From: Serripes groenlandicus | Lineage: Eukaryota; Mollusca; Bivalvia; Cardiida; Cardiidae | Direction: 5' to 3' | NCBI GenBank assembly: GCA_031761405.1 | Contig: JASEVX010000003.1 | Location: 145,274,527 to 145,338,526 of the forward strand | Length of the DNA: 64,000 nt | Part shown: positions 31,169 through 43,079 of the stretch, piece by piece | Position numbering within the stretch: the stretch's first letter is position 1 | Layout: each line of letters begins with the position of its first letter | The notes under the pieces: model-generated | Seen by the model: only the letters and a program-made list of their open reading frames with translations | The model's database searches: none | What the model was told of the DNA's origin: nothing | Program-made: the position numbers and the translations under genes

Positions 31169-34015
31169 GATGTCGGCCAAGTCCCAAATACCAATGATGT
31201 TTTTCGTCTGCCATCTGATCTAAACAGATCTAACGTTCTTTTTAATGGCATAAACTTCATAAATTCACGCTATGTTGAAAATGATAGCTTACCAGATACT
31301 GATGTTAAAATATGTTCATGAAATATTGAAGGGCTTAAAAAATATGATAAAAATAAGTATTTTCAATCCTACTGTTTAAACTTTGATATAATCGGTCTTT
31401 GTGAAACTTGGTGTGTTTCAAATAATGAATTAGAAAACTTTCTACCTGGATATGTTAATTTTAACTTCTTTAGACCAAAGAAGAGTACAGCTATACGTGG
31501 TTCCGGGGGTGTAACAGTTTTTGTTAAAAACTGGCTGATTAAACGTGGCATTTTAAAACGTATATGTGACCATATATCTGAAAGTGTTGTTTTATTAATA
31601 GATGCAAAACCTAACTTTCATGTTAATGATATTATACTTATATTTACATATGTATCCCCAGAATACTCTTCTATTTACTCAAATGAAGATTATAATGGTA
31701 TTGAAATTCTGAATACAAATATAAGTCAAATTAAAGGTAACTATCCAAATGCTGAACTTTTTTTGGCGGGAGATTTTAACTCACGTATTAAAAACTTAAA
31801 CGATTTTGTATTAGATGATAATTTATTGTTTATATTTGGTGATGATGTGCCCTATCCTGAAGATGATTTTAATATGCCTAGATTGTCTAAAGATACAGAA
31901 TTTAATCGTTTTGGTTTATCATTTATTGAATTATGTTGCACTTATAGTGTACATGTTTTTAATGGTCGCATTTTTGATGATATTCCTGGTAACTACACTT
32001 GTTTAGCAAATAATGGAGCTAGTGTTGTCGACTATATGGCAGCCTCTACAAGTTTATTTAAATACGTTACACATTTTAAAATCGATGATAATGATGAGAC
32101 TGTTCATTTTCCTATTATCTGTCATTTTTCTTTCCCTACAAAACCAAATCTAAGTAATCATATTGTTGATAGTGAAGAAAATATGTCACCATGACTTAAG
32201 TATAAATGGAAGCCAGAAGATATTTTTGTTGATAAACTTATATCTGAATTTCAACATTTTAATGAAACACGTAATAGTCTAGAAAACCGAACTTTGTCTT
32301 CGTTTCTTCCAGATTTTATTAATATTTTTAAGTTATCCGCTGACAATATGAAATGTAAACGTACCAAAAACTTATCGACTCAACCACCATGGTGGGATAA
32401 TCAGTGTAAAACCCTTAAAAGGGAGAAAACTCGTTTTTTTCGACAGTTCCGTGTTTCAAATGATAGACATGATTTATTGAAATATAAAACGTCAAAAAAT
32501 AAATTCAAGTCATTGTGCAACAACAAAAAGTATTTACGTTACAAAGTTAATCGAAAGCTGTTAGTTGATTCTAGGGAAAATGCTAAACAATTCTGGAACA
32601 TCCTGAAAAAAGGAAAAATTACAGAAAATGTAGGTTCATTAATAACATGTAATAAATGGCATGACTATTTTAAATCACTCTTAAACCCTATTGTGGTTGA
32701 TAATAACGTTTTCGAAGATGCCAATTTCTTGGTAAATGTAAATCATGATAATTTTAATTGTGAAGAACTAAATATACCGATTTCGGACTTAGAAATTATG
32801 CAAAGTATAAATAAGTTACATGCAAACCGGTCACCTGGACCTGACGGTGTATGCTTAGAAATGTATAAACATAGTTTTCATATAATTCTACCTTTTTTAA
32901 ATGAGCTATTTAATGAAATATTTGAAAATGGAGATTTTCCTGAACAATGGAGTCAAAGTATTGTTACCCCAATACATAAAAAGGGTTCTAAATCAGACCC
33001 TAATAATTACCGTGGTATTTCTTTAATAGATTCATTATGTAAAATATTTGTTAATATACTAACTATTCGTCTTACTAAATGGTGTGATAATTATAATGTT
33101 ATTGATGAGTCTCAGGCAGGATTTAGAAAAGGCTATTCAACAACAGATACTATTTTCAGTTTAATGGCATTAATTCAAAAGTATTTATCCAAGAAAAAGG
33201 GTAGGTTCTATTGTATCTATATAGATTTTGCCAAAGCTTTTGATAGTATATAGCATCAAAAACTATGGGATGCATTTTCTAGAAATAACATACACGGAAA
33301 CTTTTTAATTATTATTAAATCCATGTATGCAAAACTTAAATCATGTGTTAAAGTTGATGACAAACTCACAAGTTTTTTTACATGTAATACTGGAACAAGA
33401 CAGGACTGTGTCGGTAGTCCGATCATTTTTTTCTCTTTTTATAAATGATTTAGTTAATGTTCTTCATGAAAAATGTGAAAGAGGTATTTCTGTGTCTAAT
33501 GACATAGAAGATTTAGTTGCTCTAATGTTTGCTGATGACGTTTCTAGTTTTTCTGAAACTGTCATAAATCTACAACACCAGATTAACTATATTGAGGAAT
33601 ATTGCAAATCTGTTAATATGAAGATTAATTTAAGTAAAACTAAAATAGTTGTTTTCAGAAATGGTGGTGTTTTAAAACAAACTGAAAAATGGTTCTTCAA
33701 TAATGAACCCATCGAAGTTGTCCCATTTTATAAATATCTAGGTGTATTTTTCACACCGAAGTTAGTATGGTCAAAAACTCAAGAAACGCTTTCTCTACAG
33801 GGTTTAAAAGCATCAGCTTGTATTTTTAATTTTTCAAAGACAATTTGGTCATATTGATCCACTTGATATGTTTAAGATTTTTGATTCTATGGTTAAACCT
33901 ATTTTATGTTATACGTCAGAAATCTGGGGCTACAAATATGTTGATAAAGTTGAATCTGTACAAGTTAAATTTTGCAAACAATATTGTAATTTGTCACAAA
34001 ACACTGCTAGTCACT
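31169..34015 (+). pseudogene. LINE B ORF2: AP endonuclease plus reverse transcriptase, inactivated
   Basis: Cuts the target and primes reverse transcription in intact relatives. APE-type endonuclease about 31310-32180: CS-stop-NIEGL, GLCETW (catalytic Glu), FLAGDFNSR (Asp/Asn). RT about 32780-33560: RSPGPDGV, TPIHKKGSKSDPNNYRGISL, YIDFAKAFDS (catalytic Asp), GTRQ, FADD at 33528-33539. In-frame stops TGA 31319, TGA 32192 and TAG 33251 all fall where the family has Trp. One extra T in the T-run near 33425-33431 shifts the frame at SPIIF, and another shift occurs near 33840. The C-terminus (IFDSMVKPILCYTSEIWGY) is truncated at about 34015. It shares one frame with ORF1 up to 33255. Confidence 0.85.
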
Positions 34016-34870
34016 GTCCGAGTAAGGAGAGTTTATACTTCAATGCACTCATTATTAGCATTAATAAATCAAGGACACGTTAACCCGACTGTAATGAGTT
34101 CACTTATTCAAACCATCTCGATCTCATCAACGTTATATGGATGCGAATTATGGCACAACACATCATCCTAAGACGTCCAAAATGTAGAAAAACTGTGGCG
34201 ATCAAACGCCAAAATGGAATCCTATTGAAAGTGAAATCGATAAACGAAAACTTACCTTTATTCAAAGACTCTGTAATATGCCTTCAGAAACCTCTCAAAA
34301 CAACCTGTACCTCACCAAACAGTGTTTTGATATTTCCCGGAGAAACGATCATGGAAAAACATTATGCAAAAAGCAGTTGGAAAAATATTCGATCTATCTT
34401 GGAAAGAGAGAACTAAACAAGACAGTGACTTTGATCGGTTTTGTAGTGTCCATATAATGCAGTACACCCATCTTTATTCTGGAAATGCGCAAAAACGAAC
34501 CAAACTATAAAATATGCAATAACCACTGTGGAAGCAAATATAAAAAAGAAGAATCTAGCCTTTGCACTTATTGTCAATCTATCGTCAGTGATGTAAGAGT
34601 ACATATAATATCTGACTGATCTCGATTACAATCTGATAAACAATATCGAACAGCACTGCTCGGAAGACTTGTCCTTATTTTTTAGATTATTCGTGTCACA
34701 GAGTTAGGCTAGGTATTTATTTGATACCAAGTTACCAGCAGTATTCGATATAGACAACACTAAGCAAACTATGCGTAAACAGTTATGTATATATTACATA
34801 CACAGAGTGCTTAAAGTATCAGATGTCACATATGAAAACAGCAGATATATTGATGATTAATCATAACCAA
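34016..34870 (+). pseudogene. LINE A: C-terminal part, downstream of LINE B
   Basis: MHSLLALINQGHVNPTVMSS, TISISSTLYGCELWHN, DVQNVEKLW, then HIISDCSRLQSD match the C-terminal region of a LINE RT of the type seen at 29540-30270, in mixed frames. About 900 bp of expected LINE A sequence (catalytic core) is absent between the two parts, so LINE B replaced rather than simply interrupted it. Confidence 0.65.
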
Positions 34871-35179
34871 ATATTCAAATGTGCATCTGTGCTTCTCTCT
34901 ACAATTAATTATCTGTTTTCCCACGTAAGTCATATAAAGTAAAAAGAAGTTTAAGCTTTTGGGTTAATGAAATGTTCACCAGTTGATAGAAACATTCATG
35001 CATGTCCATACAAACGCATATACATATCCAAGCGTCAATTTGCCGATGTACTTGGATATAGATCTGTCAACCTGTTGGAATACATTCATTTTCGTTTCTT
35101 TGTAGTTAGGTCCAGAACCTCAATCCCGTGACCATTCTCTGGCTAACATGTTTTGACGATTGATTTGACTTCTATAGAC

Positions 35180-37520
35180 ATTTTATAAAACATTAAGAAA
35201 CCCGGCCCCTCGCAAAACTGCCGGCGGTGGTTCTTCAGGGAATGGTGGCGCACTAAGTACGCCAGGTAGTTGGCGCGTAGACAGTGTTGTAGTAGACTAT
35301 CCTCATCTAGAGGAAGACGAATAAAGGTTTCTTCTGCATACTCTTCCACTACACAGCGTGAGCCACAGCCATGGAAGTACTCTTCTTGTCGCCATAGACG
35401 ACATCGCGTCTGAAGTGGAATAGTTCCTCTATCACGTCCTCTTCCATGGCAAGATCTTACCCTTGCCGTAGAAGCCCGAGTTTGCATCACAACCCGTCAT
35501 GCAGAGCAGCTGCAAAATTCAATCTGCCATCTCGTCAGTAACAAGGCCATGACAGGAGACCATGCCCTCATTTCTCTTGATACAAAGCATACCGGGCAGC
35601 TGCTGCGAGATGACTGCTGCCGAGACATAGGCATCGCTATCAGCTGCATCAATAACAGCAGGTTCACTGCAACCTGACTCGCACAGAAGTGCGTACGTGG
35701 AGAATAGTATAGTGTAACCCTCAGACTGATCAAAGCTGTAGTTCTGCATTGGTTGTTGGGTTGACAAGTTAGTGCAGTGGGAGCCAATGGAGTAGACACT
35801 CTCTGGTTCAACAGTCTGTGCAAAGTCGGTCGGCTTCATATCATTGCTACTGCTACAAAACAGCGTCTTGAATGCTCCAGCAGAGGGGAAGGGATCACCC
35901 AATTTCATGTAAGTGTTAGGGACATGACCCTCAGGTCTCGCTCGTCATCTTTAGTTGAGTATGCTGTCTCATATGGGATGCCAGCTTGTGGACATAGTCC
36001 GACCACTTGTATGGTGGACCATCTTGCGTTTGTTGGTCTTCTGCTGACGGAGTCACCATCCTCCAGATCATTCTAATGTCGATAGCGATGTAGGGTTCTT
36101 GTAGATCTACATATTGCAGAGAGACTTTCTGGATGAGCTTTCCTGTATGTGCCATTACAGTTGAATAATTCCACACATTCTTCGACAACACGATGTTCTA
36201 GCAACTCAGTGAGGTCCACTAATTTGCTGACTTCAACCAGGTTGATCACTGCCCGAGTGCGTCCTGCTCCATTTCCATGGCTGCTGCATTGAGGTCCTCC
36301 CCGGACTAGGTCGTATATGTCCCTTTGGCAAACGTCAAGCGTTTTCTCAGAGGGACTGAGGCATAGATGGAGGTATTCTTACTGAAGACTGCATTGAGCT
36401 CATCGGTTGCAGGCATGGCTGACTATAATGTGCGGAGGATGGGTGATGATGGGTGATGATGGGAAGGAGTCAAACTGTTGCATGCACGCAACTAAGTCCT
36501 GTACGCACTGCTCATCTTCTCGCATATGTTTCGGGCCGCACTCCACATGCTTCCTCTTTGCTGGTTTTCGGTTGGCAAGGGCATTGTGAACTGCCCGGAT
36601 CTTAACTACATTTTTCACATTTCTGGAGTGCACCGGCAGCTGCTTCTCATTCTGAAGGATGGAGAGTCAGCCAGATTTAATTTTGCTGCCCTTCTATCCA
36701 CATGTCCCATGCCATGTTGGAATAGGGATTGCCTGTGATGGACTGAGTGAAGTCAGTGCGAAGGAAGGTGACCTGGTCAACAGGGAGAGATGTCAGCATT
36801 GCCCATAAGTCAGGCAGCCACCTTACATACCTATTTTTGTCATTCACTACAATTCATGGCATCATGGCGCGTAGAGAGCAGACATACTCGTTCCAGTTAC
36901 ATACATGGACTGCATGCACATTCTTCACTGGCGCGATGTCATGGACAGGAAATACCTCCAGTAGTCTGCCATGTCACTATCCTCCAAATGAGTGTAGAGG
37001 TTAGAGATGAGGTTCACGAGATCAGCATCCTTCTCCAGTTTCACATGAGCAGCAGCGCTGCCTTTTTGGGAGACGCTCATATCTCTAAGAATCTCAAGGT
37101 TATCCTTCGTTTTAACAGCCAAGTCGGGAATGACCTTCTTCTTCACCAGCTGACTGATGAGCGCCTCATACATGAGCCGCGCCTCATACATGAGCCGCAA
37201 ACAGCGCAACTCTCTCCTATAATGCTTGCCTTGCAGCGCACGATCGACAGAGACATCAGCAACAACACCCCCAGCCACGAGTACCTCTCCTAATTCACTC
37301 CCCTTGTATCGCTTGTAGATAGCGTTCATCATCACACACTGTGTATGGAAGGGGCCAATGAGGTAATATGCCTTGCTCTCATCTTTATGCACATTCAAAC
37401 AAGCATGGAACCCATTATAAGTGGGTATACTTTGATTATGTACATCAGAGCGGTCGCCATCCGCGTCAGTGTGAGCATGAATAATGCTTCGCTTGTACTT
37501 GATGAGGACGCAGCGGGCTT
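35180..37520 (-). pseudogene. Decayed copy of an uncharacterised multi-copy invertebrate protein gene
   Basis: Higher GC than its surroundings. Read from 37520 downwards, blocks succeed one another in protein order but in changing frames: YLIGPFHTQCVMMNAIYKRY and DLVNLISNLYTHLEDSDMAD (37400-36925), NPYSNMAWDMW, HSRNVKNVVKIRAVHNALANR and REDEQCVQDLVACM (36750-36430), INLVEVSKLVDLTELLEHR and DGPPYKWSDYVHKLAS (36250-35950), MKLGDPFPSAGAFKTL and SIGSHCTNLSTQQPMQNYSF (35908-35700), LCMTGCDANSGFYGKGK (about 35510-35455), and FIRLPLDEDSLLQHCLRANY (about 35335-35270). Stops and frameshifts are frequent. I recognise the phrases as a repeated invertebrate family without known function. The GCD...GFYGKGK motif recalls FEN/XPG-like nuclease folds found in transposon-linked proteins; that link is only inference. 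Confidence 0.7.
37162..37199 (-). repeat. 18-bp tandem duplication inside the pseudogene
   Basis: GCCTCATACATGAGCCGC occurs twice in a row, giving LMYEA-R-LMYEA on the minus strand. In-frame, so it could predate decay. Confidence 0.8.
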
Positions 37521-37845
37521 TGGGCGGATGGGCGGCTCACCGCGCTGTATGGTCTCTAACCGCCTGCATCTCGGATACTTTCTCGGTCAATGCTGTGGAT
37601 ACAGTCTTGGCATCCTTGATACGCACATCCGCATCCTCTCCGTCCGGAGTGTTTGCCACGTCCTCGTCCTATACACGATTTTGAAGACCCTGTATAAACA
37701 TCCAGTTACAGCGGTGTGCAGTGTAGTCTGGAGTTCCTTCCCCTTATTACTATGTAACGGGTCAAACCAAATAATGGCGGAACCCAATGGACTATCAGGT
37801 AATATCTAAATTTACTATTTTGTTAACCATCGGGATAATAATGAC

Positions 37846-38013
37846 AGTATAATTACTGTAAAAAGTTGAAAACATTGTGACAAAAGGAGAAATTGCTTTT
37901 CAAAGGTCGTCTGCTGCAGAGTAAACACAGATTTGCAATTTGATTCGCAATTATAATCAAAGACAAACATGTATTCATTAAGTGAAGGTTTAATCTGTAT
38001 GGGAAAGGGTTAA
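37846..38013. mobile_element. TTAA-type MITE, partial
   Basis: TTGAAAACATTGTGACAAAAGGAGAAATTGC...GTCGTCTGCTGCAGA...GTATGGGAAAGGGTTAA; 5' end eroded. Confidence 0.6.
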
Positions 38014-38028
38014 ACTATGGTTGTTAAC

Positions 38029-38244
38029 TTAACACTTTCCCACATACTGCAAATATGCAGTGGACGACTTTGAAAACAGTTTGGCAAATATCTCTGTAAA
38101 TGAAAATTTGATAATTGAATAGAGTTGACAACATTGTGTGTGACAAAAGGAGAATTATATAAGTAATTTCTCCATTTATCACATTGTTTTTAAAAGTTGA
38201 CGGCTGCATATGCATCAGAATGTGTCTACAAGTAGGAAAGGATT
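38029..38244. mobile_element. TTAA MITE copy
   Basis: TTAACACTTTCCCACATACTGC to CTACAAGTAGGAAAGGATTAA. TTAA at both ends, termini diverged. Confidence 0.7.
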
Positions 38245-39045
38245 AAAAGGAAAGCATTCTATAAATAGCAATATAACAGTCGGTACAATTTTGCTGCTGT
38301 TTTTTTAAAAATGTATCGTTTTGTTTACAGGGTGACAAAGTCTCCTATGCCCTATCAGAGTACTGCAATTAATACCGTATGACACTACCAGAATTAATAT
38401 GCTAACAAGCTAGTGTAAGTAATATGTGAACAGTGTACATCTTGATTAGACTGTGTAGATGCACAGTCTAATCTAAATCTTTAATACTGTTCTCAAAAGC
38501 CAACTTGTACATTTTGTCATGCACAGGCTCATATCATGTATAAAACATGTACAATAAAATGTGTGGCACTCAGAAACATCATATATTTTTAAAAGTTAAT
38601 GAATAGGTTATGGAATTTCAATCTGCCTAAACTGAACACAAATAGAAAGTGAGGAAGCATGGAGTTAATGGTTTAAGCATTTACATGTATCCTGATAATA
38701 TTTATTAATAATTTCTGACTGTGTACTAAACTAGAGTTATAGCATGTTTTATAGGACATGTGAAACAAGTTTAGATCCAGATCACATATGTGTATTCTGA
38801 TCATGATCTGTATTGGTTGCTAATATATTTTTTTTTTCTTTTTCAATTGAACAATAGATGAACGGACTTGTTGCAGTAATTCAGAGCCAGATGAGCCTAT
38901 ACTCACTTGTGTATGACATACATAGTATGCTCATGATCTACATTGTTCACCTTGTGAACAGAACTAATATGATAAATGTTTAAGCCAAAAGTTCAGATAC
39001 TGAGCAGATTGCACATTTAATTATGTCCATGCAGAACGTTATTTA
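38245..39045. other. Dispersed-repeat fragments only
   Basis: 38405-38545 and 38740-38960 carry AATATGTGAACAGTGTA...CAACTTGTACATTTTGTCATGCACAGGCTC-type sequence, also seen at 120-340, 7786-7885 and 50730-50800. No gene. Confidence 0.45.
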
Positions 39046-39302
39046 AATCCAGGGGTTGTGATTTCGAATCCCAGCTCGGCCAACATTTTTTCCGACGTTT
39101 GACAAAAGTCACTGTGACCTGCGTCATTCGTCTTTCACCAATGGGCTGTTTAACAGTCTATGTGGAAAAGTAGCCAGTTGCTTGGAAAGTATGTTGTGTG
39201 GTGTACTGGTGTGGGAAATCCAGGAAACGCATGAGTATGGGAACTGGTCGCCGTGATTTGACTGAACAATTGTTGAAAACGGCGTTAAACCCCAATCAAT
39301 CA
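39046..39302 (+). mobile_element. tRNA-derived SINE, 5' truncated
   Basis: Box-B-like GATTTCGAATCCCAGC, body TTTGACAAAAGTCACTGTGAC and GTCATTCGTCTTTCACC, 3' end GGCGTTAAACCCCAATCAATCAATC. Same family as 42264 and 54721. Confidence 0.78.
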
Positions 39303-39539
39303 ATCCAAGAGGTGGGGAGGACCGGCAGATCAAGTGGTGAAGCTGATGCCATTTTATACTACAACAAAGCTGACGTTGGGCTTCCTAGTACGGAAAAAGA
39401 TATGAAGGAATATTGTCCTAATAATGTTACATGTCGGTGGAAAACAATAAATAGTTACCTTGGTTTTGAAACCGTTAAAACACCACATAACTGCTGTGCA
39501 CACAACACTTTGGAATTGAATGGGATTTCAATAATTTAG
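39303..39539 (+). pseudogene. RecQ-family DNA helicase C-terminal fragment
   Basis: Frame from 39303: IQEVGRTGRSSGEADAIL is helicase motif VI (Q..GR.GR) followed by LYYNKADVG; then MKEYCPNNVTCRWKTINSYLGF and HNCCAHN, the RecQ zinc-binding region C...C...CC, with the last expected Cys replaced. Stop TAG at 39537. No upstream helicase motifs: the SINE tail touches the 5' side directly, and there is no start codon of its own. Probably a dead 3' fragment; an isolated last exon is a weaker possibility. Confidence 0.75.
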
Positions 39540-39559
39540 CTATGAAGTAGAATGTCTCA

Positions 39560-39725
39560 CTTCACATAGTTAGAAAACATTCACATTTAGACGCTCCCTG
39601 ACAACTTTTGAAAACATTGTAACAAAAGATGAAACTGTTCATTATGAGTTATTTCTCCTTTTGCCACAATGTTTTAGCTTTCTTCAGTAATTAAACAAAA
39701 CTAATTGTAGAAGGGGAAGGGTTAA
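39560..39725. repeat. Relic TTAA-type MITE
   Basis: TTTAGACGCTCCCTGACAACTTTTGAAAACATTG...GAAGGGGAAGGGTTAA; 5' end eroded. Confidence 0.5.
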
Positions 39726-40246
39726 AGAGAATATTTGCTTATTTAGTATTTTAAGCTTATTTAAACAGAAACTGTGTTGATTTTGGTGTAAGATTGAATT
39801 TAATTTCACCCAGTGATCTCAGAAACCTAGACTATATGTTCACCTTCAAGTGGCTAGTAGTGAAAAAATAGCCTAAGTGTCTTTGATCATGATTGAACAC
39901 ATTCAATCTTGCACTAAAATAAAAAAATAAAATATATTCTCATGCTTAAATTCAATTTAAATATCAAGATGATGTTTATTGAAAATAATGTGACACCATC
40001 ATCATCTTTATGTCATTAAACAATTGGACCAGGCATAGCAATGTTGAGTATTTTTTAAAACACACATGAGATCCAACATCAAAAGCAGTGAAATTGTTAT
40101 AAAATAAACTGATTGAAAAATACTATCATAATAATAAGACGGCTACTTAATTTCAAAATTTGAAACTCTTTCAATGATACCAGTAATAATATTTTGTCCA
40201 GATTTTTTTCCAAATTAGTCTGCTGTAGATTTCTTGTTTGTGTTTC
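39726..40246. other. Nothing recognised
   Basis: AT-rich DNA without ORFs, repeats or RNA-like structure that I can support. Confidence 0.4.
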
Positions 40247-40330
40247 TTAACCCTTTCCCTTATATAGACGCTTTCTGGTGCCTCTGCAGCAGACGGCTTT
40301 TTTTAAAACATAGTGACAAAAGAAGCTTTT
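40247..40330. repeat. TTAA MITE, 5' end only
   Basis: TTAACCCTTTCCCTTATATAGACGC...GACAAAAGAAG, then truncated. Confidence 0.6.
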
Positions 40331-41137
40331 TCTCCGGATTTTTCGGAGGTTCCTTTACATAACTGTGGTCTGGTGTCACAACATATTAATAATTCATCAC
40401 AAAGATGAAATGTCAAAGTAAACCACAAAGTACATTATAATTTAATGCAAACAAACTTTGTTTTATAAAGTATCCGATATAATTCAACTGCCCGAACACC
40501 ACTCGTTTTCTAGTTTGTCAAAAACCAACGTCACATCTTCTTACAAAGAGCAATCATCACCCGTTAATATTTATTATAAGCCTATTATATTAATGACTAA
40601 AGGTATAGATTGATTTTATCCAGATGGTCATCTTATTAAGGTAATTACATTCAAATTGTACATCGGAGGTGTATATCATAGTAGGCCGCCATTCATTCGG
40701 TTGTGCCAGACTTACTATCATAGGAAGTCGGGAACCAGACTACAGTGCCCCCTCTTGTCAAGATGTCGTTGAGGAAATCATCATTGCCAATGATACTGAT
40801 GCTTGGTTTTCCTTCAGTGATCTCGTCAGGACAAATAAAAAAATAAAAATGTAATTTATTTTTCTTTTCAAATGGGAAGAGGGATATATATAAGACTCAA
40901 TTCTTAGATGACCCTACGATACATGCAAAGGAATCAATTAACGGTACATGTGTTTGACTTGTGTTTGACTTGACACTAAGCCTTTAACATTTCACACTTG
41001 TACAGTACGGTGGTAGGAATCAGTGGAGAGTGGGGACAATTGCAACACAAGATACATATATGGTGCGAGAGCAGTTCGGATCGTTATAAAAGAAATCATC
41101 TTTCATTGGTGTGTTCATGATGTTATGTCTAGGCTAA
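40331..41137. other. Nothing recognised
   Basis: Short plus-strand ORF at 40669-40854 has no recognisable features. Confidence 0.35.
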
Positions 41138-41435
41138 GATTTACGCTTTTGTATCTTTGTAAACCTGTAACATTTAGTTATTTTAATATAGTGACTTTAT
41201 ATTGTGAATTGGACATGGACGATCTGAATAAAGGAATGGAAACCGAGGTACAAATGATTGTTTTTATTCTGTTTGCGTTATAAATTGCGAATGTATTGAA
41301 CTTTATTTAGCCAGATACCGTTCCAGGTAGGTGACATTGAACCATACAGGTCTCTGCTGCCTTTGTTACAATGTGTAACATTATGTCGGGAATATTCACG
41401 CACTACATCTAGGGAATTGCAAAAGTATTCTGTAA
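41138..41435 (-). repeat. Dispersed repeat, inverted partner of 29151-29449
   Basis: See the partner. GACAAT/TGTAA-side and CGTAAATC-side ends coincide in both copies, so this may be a nearly full unit. Confidence 0.75.
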
Positions 41436-42263
41436 TAACTATAACAAATGAATTGCATATGACTTATGTGCCATGTTACCTTCTAATAGAAATAACATTT
41501 GAATCTGAATAAGGTGAAGTCGCTTTAAGTTGTAGATGATGAGCGGGACGCTTAGGAGAGCACCTGGTCTAAATACTGAATATCACCGACAACTGTGAAC
41601 ATATCATTTACCAACGGAATTCGACAGGCATTGCAAACTGCTATGTTCAACTTGTGATGCATATAGTGGCTACACGGTATGATGGAAGTAATATATTTTC
41701 CATATGCCAGCATTATATTGCGTTTTGGGCTAGTATGAATCCTTCTTAAAGATCTAAATAACCCAGAAACCTATATCGAGTCAAATTTCATTTTTCAAAC
41801 TACCAAAAAATGTACAAACAAATTACAAGTTGATCTTCCTTTTTGAGCTATGATGTCAAATCAAAGGTCACCATTATCCTGCAGTGAATTTAACTTTCAT
41901 TTTCACAAAATATATATTGTTCTGAAAATGGCTCTTAAGCTGTCAATACAGCTAAAAGCAAAAACAAAAATTGATTTGGTCACAAATAAGTTAGAGGGTA
42001 TTTAACTTTATGAAAAACACTTTCACTTTTCAAAAAAATCATTATTGCCAAAAGCGAGACAACTTAATTCAGTCTTATATATTGTCTTATGGTTGTCTGC
42101 CCGGCACGCCGATCCGAATTCCTTCCCTTTGACCTAAATTAATGTTTTTCTTTGTATAAGAATGAATCTGTGTAACTTTAGCGTGCACATCAAGTAGTTT
42201 ATACAAAGCATTACCTTTAAATGTTATTTATGCTTGCTTCTTCTTCTTCTTTTTCCTCTTCTT

Positions 42264-42470
42264 GCCGAGTCAATGTAGCTCAGTCGGTAGCGACGTGGGC
42301 GGTCAATCCAGGGCTTTAGAGGTCGGATCCCACCTCGGCCAAACTTCTTTCTGACGTGTGACAAAAGTCAATGTGACAAGTGTCATTCGATTTTCACCAA
42401 TGGGTGAACTAGCCGCCGTTATGTGACTGAAATATTATTGAACACAGCGTTAAACCAAAAACAATCAATC
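42264..42470 (+). mobile_element. tRNA-derived SINE with intact A box
   Basis: TAGCTCAGTCGGTAGCGACG fits pol III box A; GGTCGGATCCCACC stands at the box B position; tail GCGTTAAACCAAAAACAATCAATC. Confidence 0.78.
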
Positions 42471-42595
42471 GCTACACCTTCGTCTGATAGAAATCATACA
42501 GGAATGTCTAGTACCCTCCGTTGAAACTGTTTTGGCCGATGCAATAGTTATTTATTTACAGGTTAAAACTGTATTGATCAGGAAGACTACTAGCT

Positions 42596-42990
<395 letters not shown>

Positions 42991-43079
42991 TGATGCACAT
43001 CTCCACATTTAAAATCATTTTAAAAGGAGATGGTCATCCGTAAAAAGGCAAATATCAGAGGAAATCACACATTCTGGCA

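Noticed and set aside
31169..33857. LINE B as an active retrotransposon, because RT motifs with FADD are intact
   Set aside because: Several nonsense codons and two frameshifts break both ORFs, and the 3' end is missing.
35497..37809. Plus-strand ORFs of 100-170 codons in the GC-richer block
   Set aside because: They are shadows of the minus-strand pseudogene, whose protein blocks are in consistent order.
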